Below, one piece after another: positions 29,796-38,327 of a stretch of DNA of 41,000 nt. Location of the stretch: contig WPIO01000023.1 in the NCBI GenBank assembly GCA_009760855.2, positions 4,071,501 through 4,112,500 of the forward strand. Direction: 5' to 3'. The notes below the pieces were generated by a model. The model worked only from the letters and a program-made list of their open reading frames with translations. It was not told the origin of the DNA and did no database searches. Made by a program: the position numbers and the translations under genes. The DNA comes from Cristatella mucedo. Taxonomy: Eukaryota > Bryozoa > Phylactolaemata > Cristatellidae. Each line of letters opens with the position of its first letter. Within the stretch, counting starts at the first letter, position 1.

Positions 29796-29920
29796 CAATT
29801 CATTTGTATAGCACCCCAAGAGAACTTAAAATCTCTATTCAGGTGCTTCACATATGCCCCCAATGGGCTCGAGCCCACGATCTCAGCCGGGGTGAGCACC
29901 TTAACCACTGGAACAAACCA
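29796..29920 (-). mobile_element. SINE family C copy
   Basis: Minus orientation. Head: A-box-like GTTAAGGTGCTCACCCCGG and B-box-like GATCGTGGGCTCGAGCCC. Tail: stem-loop with arms agcacc and ggtgct. Compared with the 37593 copy, both arms have changed at paired positions, keeping the stem. Confidence 0.82.
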
Positions 29921-30169
29921 GCTTGGCGATTACTTACTAATTTTAATCATACCTTAGGTAAGTATTCTTTTGGCATCGATTTGGTAAAACTCGGCACCAT
30001 TTGAGAGTTGTGTTGATTCCTGGGGTTCGCAGATTTTTCGGGCCAGCACCGTATACATTACAATAGCACACAATTCGAATGCATACCTAGTCATGCTCTA
30101 CAACGAGACATTCAACTCAACCATACTTCTTTGCTGAGAACTAGAGAATGCAGTTGCTTCCTAGAGATC

Positions 30170-30420
30170 TTATCAGCTCGTCGGTTCTGTCCACACTAGA
30201 TTACTGTATTTCACTACTGCTAAGGCTACCTTAGGAGTCCTAGCTCGCTAAATTCTTGCTTGCACCAACAAGGCCCGCTATGGATTGGGTCCTTTGAGCA
30301 TGGCTGAACTGCTACCAGTTTACCAGAAAGCTGCTTTGGCTGTGAGAGCACAGCAGATAACTCCCCAAGTTAACGGCCCCTTAGTCCTGATAGCTTTGTA
30401 AAGTCTCAGGTGCAGATAAA
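30170..30420 (+). mobile_element. Old LINE relic
   Basis: Reads LISSSVLSTLDYCISLLLRL on the plus strand, the SRLDYCN-LLYGLP block of CR1/L2-type LINEs, in a frame soon closed by stops. Confidence 0.55.
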
Positions 30421-30937
30421 TACATAAATAGCGTGACACAGATAAATACATAAAGTGTTACCATGGTAATAATAATGCATGAGCTCACCCTTCCTTTCAC
30501 CAGGCATTGTGTCAGAGCGAGTCAGTTTTGGCCAGGTGGTACCATATTACTAAAACTTTCACCCCAGCCTTAAAAAAATGATTAAATCCCATAGCTCTAA
30601 CTCGATTACCTAGCACTGAAAATAAATGACAAACTACAGCGATAGGGGCGGACCACTTCATTAGCATTGCCTTGCCGAGCAAGTTTTCACATAATTACAC
30701 ATGCTGACACATTTGTGCACTGCACGACCTTCAAGAGACCTATGCTGAAGCTAGGCAGGTTAGGAGTGTGGCAGCTTTGAGACAAAAAGTAAAATTCGCT
30801 ATCTGAAGCCATTTTTTTTTGGATAAAACCGCATAGAGACTTTGACACGCTATGACTGCAAATAGCAAATAGCAGTGCACGTAATGCTGCCGGCATGCAT
30901 GTGCGAATAAAGAAAGAAAAAATCACATTCTGCATTG

Positions 30938-31419
30938 TCAACCGACCATGGTTCGTTTTCGGCCACGGAGCCTAATTTCATCGAGTTTAGCCATTGTTTC
31001 AGAGCTAGCGTACTCACTATTATCAGAGTAGCTGTCTAACACTTTTTGAAAAGTGCTTTCTTTGTTTGGATGAGTGCTGAGGAAAGCCCTTTCAAGAACA
31101 TACAAATCGACGCCCTTGTCTTCAGCACTAGAGGATGTGTAGCTTAGCCCAAAGTCAATTAGCACCAGCTGCAGTTCGCGATCGAAGGGCGCTTTCACAA
31201 GGATGTTCGACGTGGTTAGATCGCCATGTACCATGTCGTTGGAATGCAGCTTTGCAAGCAGTTTCCCGATTTCCACCGCCAAGTTGTCTATCATATCGTT
31301 CTCTGCTTCACGTGCGAAGCGGTAGATAAATTCCTTTGCCGTGACTGCATAATGAATATACTCCATGTAGATCGAATTTGTATTCAAGTCCACAAAGTAT
31401 AGTGATGGCGTAACAACTC
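30938..31419 (-). CDS. TP53RK: TP53RK exon 2: catalytic lobe
   Basis: Encodes residues 67-225 plus two bases of codon 66: VVTPSLYFVDLNTNSIYMEY, the HGDLTTSN catalytic loop, the DFG metal-binding motif and the C-terminal RLRGRKRTMVG, ending in TGA. As is usual for Bud32, the activation segment is short and the GHI subdomains are missing. Confidence 0.95.
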
Positions 31420-34400
31420 CTAAAACAGGTGAGCCATAGTTCTAATGTGTAAGCCCATATGATGCCAAATAAGAAGGTGTAGCTGAAACAGTCCTATGTA
31501 ATGATAATAATAATACATTTGTATAGCACCCTCAGAGAACCCAATCTATTTCTGGGCACTTTACAGATGCTGTACAGAAAGCATTACCAAATGATTGGTG
31601 GTAACATCAACAAGCAGCAGGCATAGTGTAAGCAGGTATATTGCACACGAAGAATAAATGACAAAGACCCACCAAATGCTGTAAAATAGGCGTTTAAAGC
31701 TTCTTTTTATATCACCTGTCAGGGGATGTTGTGACGTGAATCGTTAGCGAGTTGCCGGCTTTGGGAGCATAGGAGCTAAAGGCACGGTCTCCCAAAGGTT
31801 TTGAGGTACATAAGAGGTATACCTAAACGATTCGAGTCAGAACAGGACGGGTGATTCTTCACCTGGTGGGGGGGGGAGTAGTACTGATAGGCAGGCTGGA
31901 GCCAGAGAATGAAGGGACCTATAAGTAAGTGGCAGACCCTTGAAGTCAATGTACTGTTTGATTCAGAGCTAGTGCAGGTCGGCAGGAAGTGGCGTGATGT
32001 GCCAACTGAGATGCTCACGACAGACGAGCCTAGCTCCAGAGTTTTGCACAAACTGTAAGCTTGTGATTGCACATGCCCGGACACCAGAAAGCAGTGACTT
32101 ACAGAAGTCGAGATAGGAGGTTGCAAATGCATGGACCAAAATTTGGATGTAGTATCCCGGTCTAAGCAAGCCCAAATTTTGGCAATATTAGGTAGCTAAA
32201 AGTAGACAGACTTGACTGTGGAGCTGACGTGGTCGTCTAATGATAAGTCACTTTAGAATAGGACACCTAGATTACGTGCAGATTTAACAGGAGATATGCT
32301 GACTGAGCCAATTTGAGCATTATGTTTTCCAATTTCTGAACCACGCCTAGGTTGCCCACAACTACTAGGTAGGTTTGTCGTCGTTCAATTTAAGAAAGTG
32401 TGCTGCCATCCATGTGCAGATGTCGTCAGTACATGCAGAAAGGGCACGCAGAAAATTCAATTTGCTCGAGGGCTGGAAGGGATCAAAGCAAAGGTAAAAC
32501 TGAGTGTCATCTGCATAGAAGTGAAAACCTAGATTGTGCTTGGCGATAATAGCTGATTGAACAGCACCTTATGCATAGCGACAGAAGAGCCTCTCGGCTA
32601 TCACCACCGCTTGCAGCCACAATAAATAATCGCCCACAGGAGGATTCGAACCCACGACCTCGGGGAGCAAGGTCGTGAAAACTAACCACCTTACCTAGTG
32701 TGCCATCGGCAAAAGTGAGAACGTAAACCATGACAAGAGCCGAACCATACACTGAGCCCCGAGGTACCCATATTTCAGAGGTTCCTCGGAAGATCTTTGT
32801 CCATTCAAATCAATACTTTGGAGTCTCCCACTGAGACAGGACCTGAACCACTGCAGTGCAGTGCCAGTGATGCCCAGGCAAGATGAGAAGCGCTCAAGAA
32901 GGACTTGGTGATCGATAGTATCAAAAGCTGCCAAAAGATCAAGCAAAACAAGCAGAAAGACTTTATACCTAAGTCTGCACTCCTAAGCAGGTCGTTACAA
33001 ACCCGAAGCAATGCTGACTCCGTGGAGTGATTAGCTCTATAACCAGACTGGAACTTACTAGCAAGGTGTGAAGTTTCATTATAAGAGTTCAGCTGGTCTT
33101 CCACGACTCGTTCCAGTGTCTTTGTTAGGGTCGTTAGAAGGGATACTGGGTGGAGGTTGCTCAAGTTCTCTTGGTCTAGTGTTGCTTTCTTGAGTAGTGA
33201 CCTGACTACAGCCTTTTTGAAAGGTGCTGGGACATGACCTTAACAACATTTATGATGTTAATTATGCACGGCAGCAGCAGATCTATGCATCGTAGAAGCA
33301 GGACAGTGGGAATAGGTTCCAGAGGACTAGTTGTCGTCTTTGATTAGGATATGAGTTTCAGAACGATGTCATTAGTGGCCTCCTTGAATGAAGGCATTGG
33401 GGTGCTGCACGGAATTGAAAGACATGATTCCAGGGGATTGCTGCCACCCTAGGGATGGACTTCCTGATCTTGTCTATCTTGTTGACAAAGAATCTAGAGA
33501 AGCAATCGCCTATATAAACACAAGGATCACTTGGTAAGGACCTAACCTGGGAGCGGTTAAGGAGATGGTTGATGGCAGAAGAACCACTATCAAAACTGAG
33601 CTCAGGGACTAGGCCGGTGGAGAACTACATTTGGCACTGTATACAGTATAGATGCCTGTGATCCGTTGGCATAAAATCGAATGCACTTGATCGACGGCAT
33701 GTGAATGTAAATGTTGCAAAGCGATACGGTGGAGCCACTTTTTGATTTTTCTACTTGGTGAGCCCATTTTATTAGGTTTATTGGCTAGCCCATTGACATG
33801 CACAGGTTTGCCATCCTATCTGTTCTAAGTAAAGCTAAGCCATTGTGCTAAGCCTCACCCTGCTATCTGCCTCCTACTGTCAATTACCACAGTAAAGGAT
33901 AAGTAAAATTAAGGGTAAATGTCAAGGGAATACTGAAAAGATTGGCACAACAATCAAATAATTGCTCATGGTACTTATCAAAAGACAAACATTTTATCAA
34001 TGAGATTTGAAGTTCTGATGATTTTTACATAAAAGGAAAGCATTAAAAAACGATTAGGCAAACCATGTCTAACCCGGAAGTAAACAGGAAGCAATATAGC
34101 TACAAATAAAATTTCTTTTACCGACCTCTACATCAATTATTACCCGTGTCTCAACTTATTAACCAAAGATGTACCGTCTTACACATCGTCTATCGTCTCA
34201 TTGAACAGTTGTTGAAAACTTACGGAACGTTAATTCCTGGTCAACAACCTAACAGGGTAAGAAAGTATTCAGGTGTGTTTGCATAGGCTTCATAACATCG
34301 ATGTTCAGGTCAATTCGCTGACATTACATGTACCACGGTGCCATTTTAAAATACTCAAGACACAAGGTGCTGTCTTTTTCAGTCGGCCACATGCAACCAT

Positions 34401-37165
34401 ACTTAGCCAACCGTTCTAAGGATGACAAATGATAAACGATGTTGCTCAATGCATGCCACATTGAATTGAATGCCACTGCTTGCTAGTATGGAATGATAGA
34501 CAGCAAGTAGATTTCACGGATTACGAGTTGGCTGTCACCGACACTGGGGCTCAGCGTTGTCAAGGTACAAGCCTGCTGCCGTAGTATAACAACAAAAATA
34601 AAATATTTGCATTGATCCCTAAGAGAAGTGAATTCCTTTCTAATCACTTCATATATGCAGGAAAGTAAAACCAAGTCAACTGCTTAGAGACAACACAATT
34701 TAAGCACGAATAACTACTGCACCAGTTTCAACTTCCTCGTGCCCTCAGGTCCTGTATGGACAATAAATTAGCTGTTCCGTTGGCCTCCTTAAAGACCGTT
34801 GGTGACACTAGCTTTTGCTCTGCAGGTCCTAGACTGTGGAACTCATTTCCACAATTCTTTCGAAATGACGTCTACTTTCCAGCTGCCGACTATAGCACAT
34901 CCTTTCCAGCCGACCTAAGCAGCTATTTCTATGCTATTCACTACCTCAACTGCTCTCCTGACTCAGCTATGCTTCTCGCTGTCTCCTTGTTGCATGAGAT
35001 CAAGTCTGTTGGCTTTCGAATGGTTTACCAAAAGACACACTTGATACATAACTCTTCTTCGTAACACCCACACAGTCTCTTGTGGCTTTGTGGAGTTACA
35101 GACGGAGATACATAGAAAAGAATGGAAGAGACCTAAAGGTAAGTGACAGCGCCCTGACGTCGATGCAATGTCACGTATCTCCGGCAACACACTGCCTCGT
35201 GGGGATCGGTGAGCAGTGATGGCACACTAGGTAAGGCGGTTGCTTTCACGACCTCGGTCCCGAGGTCGTGGGTTCGATTCCTGCCGTGGGCGATTCTTTA
35301 TCGCCACTGCAAGCAGTGGTGATAGCCGTAAAGGCTCTTCTGTCGCTATAAAAAAGAGGCTGTTTAATCAGCTAGGATTTATTACTTATTATTATTATTA
35401 TTTTATCCGTTGGTATACATTGCTGGCCATGCTGTGAGAGCGATGAGAAGGCAAACGAACAGCAAGCGTAGCATTAATCTGATGGCTACCTCAGAAAGTT
35501 CATCTCTGTTGTTCAATAAGTATTAAGGAAGGCCAGTGAATAGCATCACTAAGCTAAATCTGAAGTATGACAGGAATCTGCTTTCAGTAGCTGGCTGAGG
35601 CAACCGATGACAAATTGCTCCTATAAAAGAACCCTGGTTTCTAGGAAGTCGGCATCCACGGTGTCAAATCTTACTGATAAATATGCACTCGAAGAAGCTG
35701 CATCACATATTTGAAATGTTGGAAAGCCACGGTTGATAATAATCACCTGAATGTTCGTAAAAAGCATAGCGACGTCTATGCAAAGATTCGCCAGCTTCAT
35801 TTAAGAAACCAGTGCAGCAGATTAGCTTTGGGGGAGCCGAGTCTACAAGGAACTATCACAGCTATTTGTGCCTTAAGAAAAGTAGCTGTTTGCCAAGTTT
35901 AAAATATCAATTCGTGCATCCAAAAAAGTCTACATACATACATATATATACAAAAAAGTATACATGATAAAAGTTTTATTTAGTTACGTGAAAACGGGCT
36001 TCGCATCTCTGCTATGCTCTTGCTAATGGCACTAGGCTGGAAAAATAAAGCTGGTGGTACTGGGTACAAGTCTGACACGTCCTATTATTAAAATTATTCT
36101 TATACAGTCTAAATGGCGATGGATATACTGATATTTCTTCCAAGGAGCAGAGGGCAAAGCCATTACGGTAAGCAAATGGTTAGATTTCAAACACTAAAGA
36201 GGTCAGTCTACGAGTGTCAGGTAGCAGTAACAGCGAAAGTGAGGTGCCGCGATGGTACGCCGAGTAACCAGGTCAGCAGAATCGTTGCCAAGCTAACGCC
36301 CATAGCTCGACATAAATATGTACGACATGCAACAGGTATCAAAGGATTCTCTTTGTTGCGTGAGACGAAGTCTGTTGGCTACGGAATGCGTTCCGAAAGC
36401 TGCTTAGGCTGTGAGTGCGCTATACAAAACTCTCCTGCGTAACACCCACACGGTCTTAATGACTTTGTGGAGTTACAGACGGCGATACATACACTCAGAA
36501 CTAAAACATGTGCTCAGCTCAAGCGCTAACTGTTAGATGAAGCCCCAATCTCACTTTGAAGCAGAATACAAATACCAACACATAAAAAGCTACAAAGCCT
36601 ACTACTAATTCCTGTACCTGCCTGAACAAGGATGACTCCCATTACAAAGCCGTACGACTACCATGCCAATAATTCATGCATGGGGTCGCACTCCGGCTGA
36701 GGGTCTTTCAACGACCGCCAACTGGTTTCCAAGGTTCGCAAGAAGGGTTAGTCCATTATACGGGTCAGTGTATGCGTCCGGATCGCTACGATCGCTGGAC
36801 TTGTGTTCGGACTGCTAAGACATATTAGCCCACGCACGACTGCCATTCGTCAGAGAGCTGCGGTGAAGAAAAAGGCAGAACCAAGAACACGCATCGGGGA
36901 GGTTTTGGAGACTCTAGGAGACGAGTCTGCTATATAACTACTACAGACCATCAAGCGGCGAGCACGTACCGAATGTCCTGCACTTCGTCATAGCACGGAC
37001 CTCCGCTCTTATTCGCTGCATTGTGAGTGAACTGTCGAGTTCAGCATGCCGGTAGTTCTTTTTGAAACGTTGCTTTACGAGGCATAGCTTTCCCAAAAAA
37101 TCGACTACAAACAACCGGGCTTCCGCTCCCTGCTGAACAAGCACGCCGCCATCGGGAGCAGCCAT
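30938..37165 (-). CDS. TP53RK: TP53RK / Bud32 (PRPK), KEOPS complex kinase, complete two-exon gene
   Basis: Atypical small kinase/ATPase of the KEOPS/EKC complex, which installs t6A on ANN-decoding tRNAs; in vertebrates it also phosphorylates p53. Exon 1 is 37165-36970 and exon 2 is 31419-30938, joined within a glycine codon (phase 1). The product is 225 residues (human 253), lacking the long vertebrate N-terminal tail. Motifs: Bud32 P-loop replacement QQGAEARLF (11-19), ATP-site Lys31 in LVKQRF, NYRHAELD and the LT..R...E.R signature, catalytic HGDLTTSN (130-137), DFG (154-156), EDKGVDLYVLERAFLSTHP, and the hallmark C-terminus RLRGRKRTMVG. No stops or frameshifts. Splice sites are GTACGT donor and ttttag acceptor. 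Confidence 0.95.
31502..33615 (-). mobile_element. LINE family A, ~2.1 kb, with nested SINE
   Basis: Minus orientation and 5'-truncated. From right to left: a linker, reverse transcriptase fragments (LVNLHPVSLLTTLTKTLERV-like near 33160-33100, DLLAAFDTIDHQVLLERFSS near 32940-32890, then SCLGITGTALQWF), the post-RT region, LDFCKSLLSG and QNSGARLVCREHLSWHITPL at 32180-31980, KTFG near 31800, then the 3' UTR, decayed stem-loop and AAT tail. The YADD region would fall near the SINE inserted at about 32546-32706. Multiple frameshifts make it inactive. Confidence 0.9.
32546..32706 (-). mobile_element. SINE family D inserted in a LINE
   Basis: Minus-orientation copy, head at the right end: A box TAGGTAAGGTGG, B box GTGGGTTCGAATCC. 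The body is gcttgcagccaca/ggctatcaccacc, and the left end is caccttatgcatagcgacagaag...agctgattgaac. Comparing the two long LINE A copies shows the LINE sequence continuing on either side, so the SINE interrupts it. The insertion is therefore younger than the LINE. Confidence 0.85.
33907..34190 (+). repeat. Unclassified interspersed repeat U, copy 3
   Basis: Matches the first 280 or so bases of copy 1, starting at the same aattaagg(t/g)(t/g)aaat phrase and passing through ggaagtaaacaggaagca (compare 6684-6700). The right part is too diverged to delimit; it may reach about 34260. Confidence 0.68.
34735..35113 (+). mobile_element. LINE family B 3' end
   Basis: Plus orientation. Frame 34756-35064 reads [20 protein letters not shown], then a Phe/Tyr/Ser-rich stretch. 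It ends in the hairpin GTAAC...GTTAC and the terminal gagatacat. The copy shows that family B stops at this phrase without an ATT tail. Confidence 0.88.
35215..35404 (+). mobile_element. SINE family D, full-length with (ATT)n tail
   Basis: The best copy of family D. tRNA-like head with A box near GGCACACTAGGTAAGGCGG and B box GTGGGTTCGATTCC. A 10-bp hairpin CACGACCTCG-gtcc-CGAGGTCGTG precedes the B box. The body has a second hairpin (CCACTGC-aag-CAGTGG), then gctcttctgtcgctataaaaa, and ends in (ATT)n. It should be transcribable by RNA polymerase III from the internal A and B boxes. Mobilised by a partner LINE, not self-sufficient. Confidence 0.88.
36338..36491 (+). mobile_element. LINE family B extreme 3' end
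   Basis: Encodes [15 protein letters not shown]-like and [11 protein letters not shown] in frame with the other family B copies, followed by the terminal hairpin and gcgatacat. Strong 5' truncation. Confidence 0.85.
36970..37165 (-). CDS. TP53RK: TP53RK exon 1: N-lobe
   Basis: Encodes MAAPDGGVLVQQGAEARLF and on to MTKCRTFG. It contains the glycine-loop equivalent QGAEA, the ATP lysine (LVKQRF) and the YRHAELD block. The start is the only in-frame ATG before the conserved GAEA, and a short N-terminus is normal outside vertebrates. Confidence 0.93.
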
Positions 37166-37240
37166 TTTATCAGTTTCCGGGGCGGATCAGACCAGCTAAA
37201 TGGGCTTCCGGCATACGTTACCGCCACTATTGGCGCCGGC
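37166..37240 (-). promoter_or_regulatory. Putative TP53RK promoter with ETS- and CCAAT-like motifs
   Basis: On the minus strand, GCCGGAAGC at 37204-37212 resembles an ETS site and CCAAT at 37229-37233 resembles an NF-Y box, 40-70 bases upstream of the ATG. Local GC content is raised. Both are common short motifs; no TATA box is seen. Confidence 0.35.
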
Positions 37241-37592
37241 CTGGATTAAATAGCCCAATACAGTCGACGCGTAGTGGGTTCGGACCGTAGGACTGATGGG
37301 GCAGGACCGAGTTTTGCAGCGATATCCGCAGATAAGCACTGGTCGATTCACAAGTAAACATCCGGCAGATAGCCCAAGCTGCCAATAACATTTTTACGGT
37401 AGCTTTAATCAGACCATTTGGACCGAGAATTCTCGCTTGTTCTGTCGGGCTAGGACAGGCGAAGGACTCCGAACAAAATAAGTACTGCTATCATTTCTGC
37501 GTAGATGCATTTACACTGGGGTTTCGCCTTAAAACAACCGGCTTCTTCAATTTTCAGTTGTCAGAATGCGTAAAGCTAATTAAAGAATATAT

Positions 37593-37720
37593 AATTCATT
37601 TATATAGCGCCCCAAGAGAACTTAATCTCTATTCAGGCGCTTTACATATGCCTCGGGGCTTGAGCCCACGACCTCAGTCAAACCTTGGTCGGGGCGAGCA
37701 CCTTAACCGCTAGACCAAAA
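37593..37720 (-). mobile_element. SINE family C, best copy
   Basis: Minus orientation. Head read on the minus strand: A box TGGTCTAGCGGTTAAGGTG and B box GTCGTGGGCTCAAGCCCC. The rest is tail: a cataTGTAAAGCGCC... stem-loop equivalent to LINE family A (arms AGCGCC and GGCGCT, inner AGAGA/TCTCT), ending ATATAAATGAATT. It has a short body and no (ATT)n. Confidence 0.87.
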
Positions 37721-38002
37721 TTTGGTTTAGTTACCATAAACTTGAGGAAATTCCTCAAATGGGCGATGTTGCCATAGGTCATTTTAGATAACGAAGTTGA
37801 CAGGGATAGAGGCATTAACAAACATTTACACTTATATGACGATTGACTGGTACGTGTATTGTAGATATGTCCATACGTACAGATATGAACAGGTGTGTAT
37901 AAGTGCACGTATGTGTGTGTGCGGGTGTGTGTTTACACAAATGTATAGGCCCTAAAGAAATTAGGGTGATTATTGGTGACATCTCGATTATTAAATAAAA
38001 AA
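37721..38002. other. Intergenic with GT-rich simple sequence
   Basis: Alternating gtgtgtgtgcgggtgtgtgtt near 37911-37931 and several acgta/cgtac words. No gene. Confidence 0.5.
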
Positions 38003-38290
38003 TAATAATACAAATACATTTGCATAGCGCCCTCACATAAGTTAATCTCTTTCTAGGCACTTTACATTCGCGCGCTGTATAGGAACCATGATCGAATGGT
38101 TAGGGTAGCATCCTCAATTTCAACAAGCATAACAAGGTTAGATGTGGCACTCGCTGGCTCAGCATGCAGATAAGGTTAGTGGCAGCATACACAGTGTCAG
38201 CATGCAAGAGCACGCAAGGGAAGAATCTTACGGACCACCTAAATGCTGTGATATATATATATATATATATGTATATATATGTATATGTAT

Positions 38291-38327
<37 letters not shown>

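Larger units (their letters stand above)
31420..36969 (-). other. TP53RK intron, 5.5 kb, packed with retroelements
   Basis: GT-AG, phase 1. It holds a LINE A copy (31502-33615) with a nested SINE, unclassified repeat U (33907-34190), LINE B copies (34735-35113 and 36338-36491) and a full SINE D (35215-35404). Nothing is recognisable in 34270-34734, 35405-36337 and 36492-36969. Confidence 0.85.

Noticed and set aside
35221-35290. tRNA gene on the plus strand (A and B boxes)
   Set aside because: The boxes are present but no acceptor stem or proper anticodon arm forms, and the same sequence recurs with a SINE body and ATT tail.
37630-37720. tRNA gene on the minus strand
   Set aside because: Same reasoning: tRNA-like head of a repeated element, followed directly by a LINE-like tail.
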